Origin: JBGSUZ01 sp043770095
GTDB taxonomy: Bacteria > Bacillota > Clostridia > Peptostreptococcales > Acidaminobacteraceae
Assembly (NCBI GenBank): GCA_043770095.1
Contig: JAYVIR010000109.1
Location: 1-41,150 of the forward strand
Direction of reading: 5' to 3'
DNA length: 41,150 nt
Program-made: the position numbers and the translations under genes
Notes under the pieces: generated by a model
Told to the model about the DNA's origin: nothing
Seen by the model: the letters and a program-made list of their open reading frames with translations, nothing else
Database searches by the model: none
Part shown: in pieces, positions 1-8,609 of the stretch
How positions within the stretch are numbered: position 1 is the stretch's first letter
Layout: every line of letters begins with the position of its first letter

Positions 1-3000
1 CCGGGGTAATCATTTCATCGATTAATTCTCTCTTTTTACTCTTTAATTCATCTATTTTCTCTTCAATAGTTCCTTTTGTAATCATTTTAAAGACCTGAAC
101 CGCTTTGGTTTGTCCAATTCGGTAAGCTCTATCCGTTGCTTGATCTTCTACAGCAGGGTTCCACCAAGGGTCTAAATGTATGACCATATCAGCCCCTGTA
201 AGATTAAGACCCGTCCCGCCAGCTTTAAGCGATATTAGGAATACATCACCTTCGCCTTCATTGAACGCTTTTACTCGGTTAATACGCTCTTGTGAACTCA
301 CGCTGCCGTCCAAATACCAACTGAATATCTCCTGTGAATCAAGTGCTTCCTTCACAATTTTTAATAGCGATGTAAACTGAGAGAATATAAGCATGCGATG
401 ACCGCCAGAGAGTGCATCGTCAACGAGTTCCATGAGTTGCTCAACCTTTCCGCTGCTGCCTTTATACTGATCCACAAATAATGCAGGATGACAAGAAAGC
501 TGTCTGAGGCGAGTAAGGAGCGCCAAAATTTTAATTTTATTGGCTTGTCCGCCATTTTTACTGACTTCCTCTTCAAACTCTTTTTTGGCACGCATTTGCC
601 AAGCTTGATAAAGTTTGCCTTGTTCAACAGTCATTTGATTGAACATGACGCTCTCGATTTTCTCCGGCAATTCTCTTAACACATCCTGTTTGAGTCTTCT
701 AAGCACAAACGGTTGGATATGGCGTCTCAAATGTTCCTTCACTTTTACGTCGCCGTCTTTGATGATTGGCATCGCATATCGGTTGAGGAATTGAGAATTT
801 TGATACAAATAGCCAGGCATTACAAAATCAAAAATAGACCATAATTCGGTAAGCCCATTTTCAATCGGTGTCCCTGTGAGTGCTATGGTATTTTTAGCCT
901 TAATGCACTTGACGCTTTTTGCGCTGAGTGTATTGGCATTTTTAATATGCTGCGCTTCATCTATGATGCAGTACTCAAAATCGATGGCTCTATAGTAATC
1001 TAAATCTCTTTTTAGAAGCCCATACGTTGTGATGACGATGTCGATACCCGTCAAATCTGCAAGACTATCGCTTCTCTCGTGTTTAAGCCCAATAACAATT
1101 CTCAAATTTAAACTAGGGGAAAATTTCTCCACCTCAGCTTGCCAGTTGTAAATAAGAGAAGTTGGCACGACAATGAGCGCCTTTCCCGGGGGAAGTCCTG
1201 CGTTTTCTCGTTCTTCTTTTTCAGAAAGTAAGAATGCCAAAACTTGAAGTGTTTTTCCAAGACCCATGTCGTCTGCCAGAATGCCGCCAAAACCATATTG
1301 TGTGAGGGTCTTTAACCATTTAAAGCCGACCACTTGATAATCTCTTAAAATCGATTTTAACGCCTCTGGAACGACTATTTCCATTTCTTCCGGCTCTTCT
1401 AAGCTTCTAATCAGTTTCTTAAATTGCTGATTCCTTTCAAGTTTAATGCCTTCTCTTTCCTTGCCGATTGCCTCTAGATAAACGGCCCGATAAGCTGGAA
1501 GCGTCACGACATCTTGAATCAACTGGGTCACTTTTAGGTTCAAATGGTTTGCAAGTTCGTCTAAATCACCTATGGCACCATCTTGATTTAACATGACAAG
1601 ATCGCCATTTTTAAGAAGATGATAACGTTTTTTCAATCGATATGCCTGTAAAAGCGCCAATAATTCTTCTTTAGAGAAGTCATCTGCTTCAACTTTGAGT
1701 TCAAGAAGGCCGCTTTGCTGTTCCATTTTGCACTGAATTTTAAAAGGATTCGGTGCCTTTAAATGCACATTTAAGAAGCGTTCTGTTCTAAAAACAGTCG
1801 CCATTGCCAAAAGTTCTTCAAGTCCTTTATAGAAAAAGTCGCCCATGGACTCAATATCATCTAACCTTAAACTGCCTTCGACTTTATAGAAACCTTGGCT
1901 TTTAAACCAGCCAAGACACTCATTTTCTGCTGTAAAATCTCTAATCAACTGCGCTTGATCGTCTGCATTTTTTAGAATCTGTCCATCACCGTTTAAAGGC
2001 TGAATTTCATGCGCGCCATATTTAAATACCACATCTGCAATGATTTCCTTTTGCCATTGGTCTAAGTAAACCTCAAGCTCCATCGGTTCTCTTACGACGC
2101 GTTTTTCAAGCTCTGGTGCGAGCCATACGCTTGCCTGCTGTTCCATTCGTGGCAAAATACGCGCAAAGAAGTAATCCATATTCTCGCTTTCAATGTTCAC
2201 GCGTAGCTCTGAGAGTTCAGATACCTGAGCGAGCAGTGGCGTCATTGCTTTCGCGAAATCCTCTTCCACCCGATAAAGCTGACCGTGTGCATAGATGGTT
2301 CTTCCTTTTAAGTCCAATACGCGAAGGGTTTTTCGATTCTCCGCAAGTTGAAGTGCAATCTGAGTGCCATCTTCGATGACCTTGATTTCCAAATTTGGAT
2401 TGCCCCAAATGGGTTTAATTTCATGGATTTCTTTTTCTAGATAGCTCTCTATGCGCATTTCAAAGTTTTGACCTTCCATCAAATCTAGAAATTCGTTTAA
2501 GGTTTGGTCTGTTAGGTAGATCCTTTTGCCATCAAATGCCGAAATACGCTTGGTGAAACTCGCGCTTGAATGTCCGCCATTACTTTCTTCCAATTGTTTT
2601 TCATTCCAATAAATGCGCATTAAAAAGGACATTATTTTTTGACCAAGCAAATCTAGACAAGCCTCTTTTGGATTAAACACAAAGGTTTTACCAAAAGGAA
2701 TTTGCTGACCCTGACTGACTTGCATCATAAAATCCTGTGTATTCTTTACTTGGTAAATACGACTGGTTTTCAAACTTAATTCTAAAAACTTATTAGGTCC
2801 AAGGTGTCCACCGTCATTCACAACCAATGCCGTAATCATTGAAACTGCTCCTGTTCCAATCTGTTCGTCTTCTTCAAGTTGAGAATAGGCTTCATAAAAC
2901 TGACGGCTTGAACGTTCTTCTATACGCTTTTTAAGTTTCTCTTCATGTTGCTCCTCAGAAATACTGCGAATCTCATGTTCGGAGCGCCATACGCCTTGTT

Positions 3001-3376
3001 CAAATCGTTCTCCAGAATCCTGTTTATGGAGTCCTTCTACAACCGCTTCCAAATCTGGTACAACATCTCTATAATTGGCAACCCAGTGTTTTTCCCAGTT
3101 CATTTGAATCGCCTTTAATACGGCGACAATATGTTTGCAAGCACCTTTATAATTTACATATGCTTGACACTGACAGGTTGCTGAATTTATTTTTTGCATT
3201 TCGCTAAAATAGACCTTTACGTGATAAAGTTGTTGCCCCATAACGTCTGCGGCAAAAGATTTCTGCACCGCATCAAACTCGAGTCTAGCTACTTTTCCCT
3301 TGCTATAATATTGGACGCCTTTAGTATATGTTATTTCATGAACAACCTGACTTCTAATTTCTTGATTGCTGATCAT
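1..3376 (-). CDS. SNF2-family DEAD/DEAH helicase with SWIM zinc finger (3' end beyond window)
   Basis: The protein is predicted to be an ATP-dependent DNA translocase of the bacterial SNF2/RapA-like group. It starts at ATG 3376 behind AAGGAGG and stays open to base 1, so about 1125 residues are present and only the extreme C-terminus is missing. Domains in order: a SWIM zinc finger near residues 65-85 (CQC then CKH), a long middle region typical of the SNF2-associated Firmicutes family, then the ATPase core. The core has Walker A DDMGLGKT near residue 700, Walker B-like DEAQH near 805, and a C-terminal helicase half with GGTGLNLTGA and the arginine finger motif DRAYRIGQ. It is the last gene of the window on this strand and has its own leader hairpin and possible promoter. 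The biological role of these stand-alone SNF2 proteins is mostly unknown; repair or transcription recycling is inference. Confidence 0.93.
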   Translation of the reverse strand, partial: MISNQEIRSQVVHEITYTKGVQYYSKGKVARLEFDAVQKSFAADVMGQQLYHVKVYFSEMQKINSATCQCQAYVNYKGACKHIVAVLKAIQMNWEKHWVANYRDVVPDLEAVVEGLHKQDSGERFEQGVWRSEHEIRSISEEQHEEKLKKRIEERSSRQFYEAYSQLEEDEQIGTGAVSMITALVVNDGGHLGPNKFLELSLKTSRIYQVKNTQDFMMQVSQGQQIPFGKTFVFNPKEACLDLLGQKIMSFLMRIYWNEKQLEESNGGHSSASFTKRISAFDGKRIYLTDQTLNEFLDLMEGQNFEMRIESYLEKEIHEIKPIWGNPNLEIKVIEDGTQIALQLAENRKTLRVLDLKGRTIYAHGQLYRVEEDFAKAMTPLLAQVSELSELRVNIESENMDYFFARILPRMEQQASVWLAPELEKRVVREPMELEVYLDQWQKEIIADVVFKYGAHEIQPLNGDGQILKNADDQAQLIRDFTAENECLGWFKSQGFYKVEGSLRLDDIESMGDFFYKGLEELLAMATVFRTERFLNVHLKAPNPFKIQCKMEQQSGLLELKVEADDFSKEELLALLQAYRLKKRYHLLKNGDLVMLNQDGAIGDLDELANHLNLKVTQLIQDVVTLPAYRAVYLEAIGKEREGIKLERNQQFKKLIRSLEEPEEMEIVVPEALKSILRDYQVVGFKWLKTLTQYGFGGILADDMGLGKTLQVLAFLLSEKEERENAGLPPGKALIVVPTSLIYNWQAEVEKFSPSLNLRIVIGLKHERSDSLADLTGIDIVITTYGLLKRDLDYYRAIDFEYCIIDEAQHIKNANTLSAKSVKCIKAKNTIALTGTPIENGLTELWSIFDFVMPGYLYQNSQFLNRYAMPIIKDGDVKVKEHLRRHIQPFVLRRLKQDVLRELPEKIESVMFNQMTVEQGKLYQAWQMRAKKEFEEEVSKNGGQANKIKILALLTRLRQLSCHPALFVDQYKGSSGKVEQLMELVDDALSGGHRMLIFSQFTSLLKIVKEALDSQEIFSWYLDGSVSSQERINRVKAFNEGEGDVFLISLKAGGTGLNLTGADMVIHLDPWWNPAVEDQATDRAYRIGQTKAVQVFKMITKGTIEEKIDELKSKKRELIDEMITP

Positions 3377-3406
3377 GGGTTTTCCTCCTTAATGTACAAA
3401 GTAAAA

Positions 3407-3462
3407 AAGGTTTTGTGCCAAGTTTAGTAGAAAACCTCTACCTACGAGCATAGCACAAAACC
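3407..3462 (-). terminator. Leader hairpin with U-tract ahead of the SNF2 gene (terminator or attenuator)
   Basis: On the minus strand GGTTTTGTGC (3462-3453) pairs with GCACAAAACC (3418-3409) and is followed at once by TTTTTT. The 34-nt interior holds a smaller hairpin, GTAG-AGGTTTT-CTAC. The structure sits 30 bases upstream of the SNF2 start and 133 bases downstream of the OppA-like gene stop. It can therefore be the terminator of the kinase/lipoprotein operon, or a leader attenuator. A short upstream pairing AAACC-AAC-GGTTT (3470-3458) would compete with its 5' arm. A weak promoter-like pair, TTGAAA (3532-3527) and TATAAC (3511-3506) with 15-nt spacing, lies upstream. Confidence 0.65.
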
Positions 3463-3594
3463 GTTGGTTTACCTATAAGGATTCTCTATATTACATAAGG
3501 TTCAGGTTATAAATATCATTTCATTTTTTCAAGACATCTACTGAGCTAGAATAGACAATCCACTTCTATTCGTCGTTTCTGGAAATATGCCATT

Positions 3595-5235
3595 TTATTG
3601 CTTAGGATCAAGTGATGCCTCTTTAAAATTGAAATGTAGCATGCCATCTCTGTACCATCCTTTTACTCGGTCATTCATAAGACAAATAACCTTACGATGA
3701 TATAGAGGAAAAATATGATTTTCATCAATTATTTTTGCTTCGAGCTCTCTAAGTTTTAATAGAGATTCCTTTTGATCTTGAATAGAAAGAGACTGAAGTA
3801 TCTTATTTTGAAAATCAATATCGCTCCACTTGGTTACATTTTCACCAAATCCCCCATCTAAAAACATGCTGAGGAAGGTCATGGGATGGGGATAATCTCC
3901 GCCAAATCCAACAAGTGCAATATCATAATTGCCATCTCGACAAGCTTGATAGAGTTCAGGCCATTCCATGCCTTTTAGTTCAAAATTCAAACCAAATGTA
4001 GCATGCCATTTTTGAGTGATTGCTTCCATAATAGGTCCATCGGTTCTACTGCTCATATAGTAGACGCGTATAGGTTTACTTTTGTCTATCTTACTAAAAT
4101 CGACTGCATTAAAAGCCTTCTGACTCTTTTTTTCATCATTAGGCGGATTCAGCTTAGTAAATTCATGGAAATTTTCACCTGATAAAAGCATACTAGAAGG
4201 CACTAGATATCGACTGGCAATCCCGCCTCCTAAAAGGATTTCATCGACTATCGACTGACGGTCAATGGTTGTGCTTAAAGCTTCTCTAAATGTTTCTTGA
4301 GTGAAAAGAGGATTGTTATGATTTACAGAAATAAACGCCGTGCTTATGGCTTGATTGATATAAATTTGAGAATCTAAATCTGAAATCGTTCTTAAATCCG
4401 ACACCAACACTTGATACAGTCCATCCACTTGACCAGATTTATAAAGTTCAAAAGGATCTTGATCCTTTTGCTTAATAAGCATTTCAATGGCTGGTATTTT
4501 TATAGCTTTATAGTTCCAATAAAACGTATTTTTCACTAATACAATCGATTTTCCTTTTTCATAAGATTGGACTTTATACGGCCCATTTGAAATATAATTT
4601 GAAGACAACTGATCCCACTCTTCTCCATTTTTTTCGACAATATCTGTACGAATTGGCGCATAAACAATATAAGAAACTAACTGTAAAAAAAAGGTGGTAG
4701 GGCTTTGCAATTTAACGATAAGGGTTTTATCATCTGGAGCGCTAACCCCAACCTCACTCGCATTTACTTCACCTCTGCTGTATTTGATGCCATTTAAGAT
4801 ATAAGGCGCCATTAGGTTAGAGGTTGCCAATTTTAAGGTAGGACTCATAATCCTTAACCACGTCTTCCTATAATCAGAAGCAACTATTAACTTTCCATCA
4901 CTCCATTTGGCACCCTCTCGGAGGTTAAAAGTATATGTCATTCCATCTTCGCTAACGGACCACTTGGCAGCGCCAGCAGGTTGAACAATTCCCTTTTTAT
5001 CCAATGTAACAAGTGGCTCAAAAGCATGATCCACTATTGGAGCGCTAAATGACTCATTCGAAGCGCTTGGATCTAGTTCAAGTGGCGCATCAGGCAACAT
5101 GAATCTGAAGGTGTTCTCCTCAGTCAGCTTAATTTCAGCTGGTGCTGATGGCGTTGTTTGGCAACCAACTAAAGCCAAAAGTAAGACAAAATATAATCCT
5201 AATTTCAGTACGACTTTGAATGTTCGTTTTTCCAT
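3595..5235 (-). CDS. OppA-like (SBP_bac_5) solute-binding lipoprotein
   Basis: This is an extracytoplasmic peptide/nickel-type ligand-binding lipoprotein. The first 25 residues form a lipoprotein signal: basic start, hydrophobic run LYFVLLLALVGC with Cys25 as the lipidation site. The body matches family 5 solute-binding proteins in length (546 aa) and in features such as DPSASNESFSAPIVDHAFEP and the segment around YTFNLREGAKWSDG. The ATG at 5235 shares one base with the TGA stop of the upstream kinase gene (TGATG), with a G-rich site (AGGGGGG) in front; a TTG one codon earlier is the alternative start. No permease or ATPase gene is near, so it probably does not serve a dedicated transporter here. 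Sensing ligand for the coupled histidine kinase is the preferred inference. Confidence 0.9.
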   Translation of the reverse strand: MEKRTFKVVLKLGLYFVLLLALVGCQTTPSAPAEIKLTEENTFRFMLPDAPLELDPSASNESFSAPIVDHAFEPLVTLDKKGIVQPAGAAKWSVSEDGMTYTFNLREGAKWSDGKLIVASDYRKTWLRIMSPTLKLATSNLMAPYILNGIKYSRGEVNASEVGVSAPDDKTLIVKLQSPTTFFLQLVSYIVYAPIRTDIVEKNGEEWDQLSSNYISNGPYKVQSYEKGKSIVLVKNTFYWNYKAIKIPAIEMLIKQKDQDPFELYKSGQVDGLYQVLVSDLRTISDLDSQIYINQAISTAFISVNHNNPLFTQETFREALSTTIDRQSIVDEILLGGGIASRYLVPSSMLLSGENFHEFTKLNPPNDEKKSQKAFNAVDFSKIDKSKPIRVYYMSSRTDGPIMEAITQKWHATFGLNFELKGMEWPELYQACRDGNYDIALVGFGGDYPHPMTFLSMFLDGGFGENVTKWSDIDFQNKILQSLSIQDQKESLLKLRELEAKIIDENHIFPLYHRKVICLMNDRVKGWYRDGMLHFNFKEASLDPKQ

Positions 5236-7319
5236 CAAGACATCCCCCCTACTTCCTCATACAATAGAATTCTAAAGGTTAACCCTTCACCTTCGTTTGA
5301 AGTCACTTCTATATCACCTTTATAAATACCGTAAATTAAATTATAGACCATATTGAGTCCAAGTCCATTGTGCGTAACACCCATTTTGGTGGTGTAAAAC
5401 GGCGTAAACAAATGATTAAGCTGACTTGATTCAACGCCGAGTCCATTATCTCTAAATAAAATTTCAATAGCACCGTCTTCCCCTTGATATGAGTGAATCT
5501 GTATCCGAATTTGAGGGCTGCTATGTTCTTCAAATGCATGATCCAGTGCATTTTTAACAAGTTCATCAAGGATTGTTAAAAAATTTGACCGACGACATCT
5601 AAACTCTAATCCACTTGGAATTTCCATTATAAATTGGCAGTTTAAAGATTCCTTAGTTGTCTTAATGACCTCAATGTAATCCTTTACAAAATCTGCTACA
5701 CTAATCAATTTAATCACTTCGACTTGTTCAAGTACTGAAGTGCCCTTAAATCGCTCTATAAGCTTACTGCTTTTTTCCAAACTTCGCATAATACCATTTG
5801 TACTTTCTAGCGCTACCTCGAGGTACTCTTCTAAATCACTTTTTTTAAGCGTCTCTGATTTAAATAGTTTTTTGATTTTATCGATTTCTTGATTTAAATA
5901 ACTAACACTTGTAATGGCATTGCCTAAAGGCGTATTCATTTGATGAGAAATACCTGAAACCAAATAACTTAAAGAAGCAATTTTTTCGATTTTTAATAAC
6001 TCCTTTTGTGTTTTTTCAACTAATTCTAAAGAAACTTCTAACCGATTATTACTTTCATATAGCAAAGCTTGTTTCTCTTCGCTTGTCGCTAATGCTTCCT
6101 CTAAATTATTATTAGTAGTAATGAGCGCATTGGTTCGTTCCTCAACCAAATTCTCCAAATTTTGATTATAACGCGTTACTTCTTCAAAACTCAATTTTAA
6201 TCTTTTTATTAATTGCTCAAAAGATCTATAGAGAATCCCTGCCTCATCTTTTCGACAGAGATATTTTTGATCTAACTGTAGTTCAACAATCTCAGAATCC
6301 ATTTTTTCAATTTGATGCGACAACCGAATGTAGGGCTTTCCAATTCTGCTACTCGAATACAATCCTATTCCAAATGCCATAATCAACGCACCGATCATCA
6401 AAAATATCATCATTATAAAAATTTGATCAAGCCCTTTTAAAACATTTGCCATTTCAACTTCTAGTCCAATTTTCCAACCATTTTTCAGGGTGCGCTCGGC
6501 TCTAATAACGTCGCCACCTGTCAAGCCTTTTATATTAACAAAATCAGTTTTCAAAGATAAAATTTCAACTTTTAATAGATCTGAAGGCATTTCATTAAAA
6601 CCTGTCTTAAAAATTTGCCCCTCTTTAACGGTCGGATGATAAATAACTTGATCGTTCTCATCAATTAGATACAAATAACCGGACGTTAAATATTTTGTTG
6701 AGCGCAGTCTCTCTTTAATCAATCCCTTATTCATATTTGCGCCGACCAAAGCTACAGCTTTTTGATCTTTCATTAACAAACTATAACAAATCATCGAATT
6801 TTCACTTGCATTTGAAATCCAAGAATAGGGGGCTTGCTTTGATATATCTTTATCAATACCTTTAAAAAATTCTTGATCCATCCAAATCGTATTGGTGATT
6901 TCTTCTGGAATTCCATCTCTATTGCGGTCTTCATACAAAATACTTCCCAAAACATGCTGTGAATTTAAAGGATCTATTAAAATCAAAAAAGCTGAACTTG
7001 ATCGATTAATTTCAGCAGAAACTTTGACCGATGCTTTCATTTTATCCAAATATTCATTCCTATAGTTTTGATCTATCAAGGCTTTTTCACTATTATAAGT
7101 AGAGGCTAAATCTAAAAATATAGATTGAATCACATTTTCAGTCGCCACAACTTGCTGCGTCACTTCATATTCATTTCTTGCAAGTATGTCTGTCATAAAC
7201 TCACTTGCGCGTTTTTTAAGCGTTTGCTGATTAATGCTGACCGAAATAAAGCCCATAGTTATGACAATGATTAAGGATGATAAAAACATTGCCGACGTTA
7301 TTTTCCATTTGATGTTCAA
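5235..7319 (-). CDS. Membrane sensor histidine kinase (Cache-HAMP-coiled coil-HisKA-HATPase)
   Basis: A 694-aa sensor kinase. Transmembrane segment 1 lies at about residues 9-28. An extracellular double-Cache-like sensor follows to about 290, then TM2 (IFIMMIFLMIGALIMAFGIG, about 298-318), HAMP and a long coiled coil (about 385-450). The dimerisation/phosphoacceptor helix has SHQMNTPLGN with His459. The ATPase has an N-box (DELVKNALDHAF, near 588), DNGLGV, and a G-box NGLGLNMV near 653. Translation starts at TTG 7319 behind GGGGTGAAGCG. The gene is coupled to the downstream OppA-like lipoprotein by a one-base stop/start overlap. No response regulator gene is adjacent, so it is an orphan kinase or signals elsewhere. 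I infer that the lipoprotein delivers ligand to the Cache domain. Confidence 0.92.
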   Translation of the reverse strand: MNIKWKITSAMFLSSLIIVITMGFISVSINQQTLKKRASEFMTDILARNEYEVTQQVVATENVIQSIFLDLASTYNSEKALIDQNYRNEYLDKMKASVKVSAEINRSSSAFLILIDPLNSQHVLGSILYEDRNRDGIPEEITNTIWMDQEFFKGIDKDISKQAPYSWISNASENSMICYSLLMKDQKAVALVGANMNKGLIKERLRSTKYLTSGYLYLIDENDQVIYHPTVKEGQIFKTGFNEMPSDLLKVEILSLKTDFVNIKGLTGGDVIRAERTLKNGWKIGLEVEMANVLKGLDQIFIMMIFLMIGALIMAFGIGLYSSSRIGKPYIRLSHQIEKMDSEIVELQLDQKYLCRKDEAGILYRSFEQLIKRLKLSFEEVTRYNQNLENLVEERTNALITTNNNLEEALATSEEKQALLYESNNRLEVSLELVEKTQKELLKIEKIASLSYLVSGISHQMNTPLGNAITSVSYLNQEIDKIKKLFKSETLKKSDLEEYLEVALESTNGIMRSLEKSSKLIERFKGTSVLEQVEVIKLISVADFVKDYIEVIKTTKESLNCQFIMEIPSGLEFRCRRSNFLTILDELVKNALDHAFEEHSSPQIRIQIHSYQGEDGAIEILFRDNGLGVESSQLNHLFTPFYTTKMGVTHNGLGLNMVYNLIYGIYKGDIEVTSNEGEGLTFRILLYEEVGGMS

Positions 7320-7613
7320 CGCTTCACCCCCATTCCATAAACAGCCTTAATCTCTATATTCCCTATTCATATATCGTTAAACTAATAAATCTTTTTAAGT
7401 GTCGTTTTTTGCGCTTAATTTGATTATTTTTATCTTATATTCGTATTATTATTACAAAATGTTTTTATTTCTTAACAAATAGTTGTATAATGGTTAGCAT
7501 ACAATAAGTTTCATACCATTCACATTCGGGTATGAATCTGATGCACTTGTCAATAAGTAGGCTCTTAATCACTTGCACCAGCCTACTTTAAAATAAACTT
7601 TAGGAGGTCACAC
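7320..7613 (+). promoter_or_regulatory. Kinase/aldolase divergent region with structured aldolase leader
   Basis: This 294-base gap separates the divergent kinase and aldolase genes. A -10 box TATAAT is at 7486-7491; the -35 is poor (T-rich near 7463-7469). Downstream, the aldolase leader contains two clean hairpins: TTCATACC (7510-7517) with GGTATGAA (7529-7536), and AAGTAGGCT (7555-7563) with AGCCTACTT (7580-7588). Neither has a U-tract. The ribosome binding site TTTAGGAGG (7600-7608) is left free. I do not recognise a known riboswitch. Confidence 0.55.
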
Positions 7614-8477
7614 ATGTTAGTTTCAGCAAGCAAAATGTTAAAAGATGCAAAAGCCGGTCAATACGCGGTAGGACAATTCAACATCAACAATTTAGAATGG
7701 ACAAAAGCCATTTTATTAACGGCTCAAGAGAACAACTCTCCCGTTATTCTTGGTGTTTCTGAAGGCGCAGGCAAATACATGGGCGGCTACAAAACTGTCG
7801 TTGGAATGGTTAACGGCATGCTTGAAGAACTTAAAATTACTGTTCCAGTAGCGCTTCACTTAGACCACGGTAGTTTTGATGGTGCTATTAAATGTATCGA
7901 AGCTGGTTTCTCGTCTATCATGTTTGATGGTTCACACTATTCAATCGACGAAAATATTGCTAAAACAAAAGAAATCATTGCCATTGCTAGCGCAAAAGGC
8001 ATTTCAGTAGAAGCAGAAGTTGGTTCAATCGGCGGCGAAGAAGATGGCGTTGTTGGGGCTGGCGAAATTGCAGACTCAGCTGAGTGTAAATTGATTGCTG
8101 ATCTTGGCGTGGATATGCTTGCAGCTGGTATTGGCAACATTCACGGCAAATACCCTTCAAACTGGGCTGGTCTTAACTTTGAAGCGCTTGAAAACATTAA
8201 AAACCTTACTGGTGACATGCCACTTGTTCTCCACGGCGGCACTGGTATTCCTGCTGAAATGATCAAACAGTCGATTTCTCTTGGCGTTGCTAAAATCAAC
8301 GTTAACACAGAATGTCAATTGTCATTCCAAGCCGCTACTAGAAAATACTTTGAAGCGAACAAAGATCTTGAAAGCAAAGGCTTCGACCCTAGAAAGATTC
8401 TTGGCCCTGGCTACGAAGCAATCAAATCTACTGTAAAAGAAAAAATGGAACTTTTCGGTTCAGTTAACAAAGCTTAA
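7614..8477 (+). CDS. fba: Class II fructose-1,6-bisphosphate aldolase
   Basis: Zinc-dependent aldolase of glycolysis and gluconeogenesis. It interconverts fructose 1,6-bisphosphate with dihydroxyacetone phosphate and glyceraldehyde 3-phosphate in the cytoplasm. At 287 aa it has the short class IIA/Bacillus-type length. Visible motifs are LHLDHGSF (residues 81-88; Asp84 catalytic, His85 metal ligand), NIHGKYPS with His177, LHGGTG with His207, and the C-terminal phosphate-binding stretch NVNTECQ. The start ATG has a strong AGGAGG with 5-7 nt spacing. The gene is single, flanked by a structured leader and a strong terminator. Tagatose-bisphosphate or ketose-bisphosphate aldolases share the fold, so the substrate is inferred from similarity and from its stand-alone position. 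Confidence 0.95.
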   Translation: MLVSASKMLKDAKAGQYAVGQFNINNLEWTKAILLTAQENNSPVILGVSEGAGKYMGGYKTVVGMVNGMLEELKITVPVALHLDHGSFDGAIKCIEAGFSSIMFDGSHYSIDENIAKTKEIIAIASAKGISVEAEVGSIGGEEDGVVGAGEIADSAECKLIADLGVDMLAAGIGNIHGKYPSNWAGLNFEALENIKNLTGDMPLVLHGGTGIPAEMIKQSISLGVAKINVNTECQLSFQAATRKYFEANKDLESKGFDPRKILGPGYEAIKSTVKEKMELFGSVNKA

Positions 8478-8519
8478 CTTCCATTATTGTTTTTATAGCT
8501 TTATCAAGAAAATTAATAA

Positions 8520-8562
8520 AAGGTTGAAACCCCATCTAATGGACGTTTCAACCTTTTTTATT
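8520..8562 (+). terminator. Bidirectional terminator between aldolase and topB
   Basis: GGTTGAAAC (8522-8530) pairs with GTTTCAACC (8545-8553), followed by TTTTTTATTTT on the plus strand. The complement also ends in a T-rich run (TTTTATTAATTTT), so it can stop the convergent topB transcript as well. Confidence 0.9.
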
Positions 8563-8609
8563 TTGTGTTTTTAATTTTTTATGACATTACATTTTTAAAA
8601 TAACCAATT

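Noticed and set aside
3377..3594. Possible known riboswitch (preQ1, THF or fluoride class) in the SNF2 leader
   Set aside because: None of the conserved cores of these classes could be read; only a terminator-like hairpin is supported.
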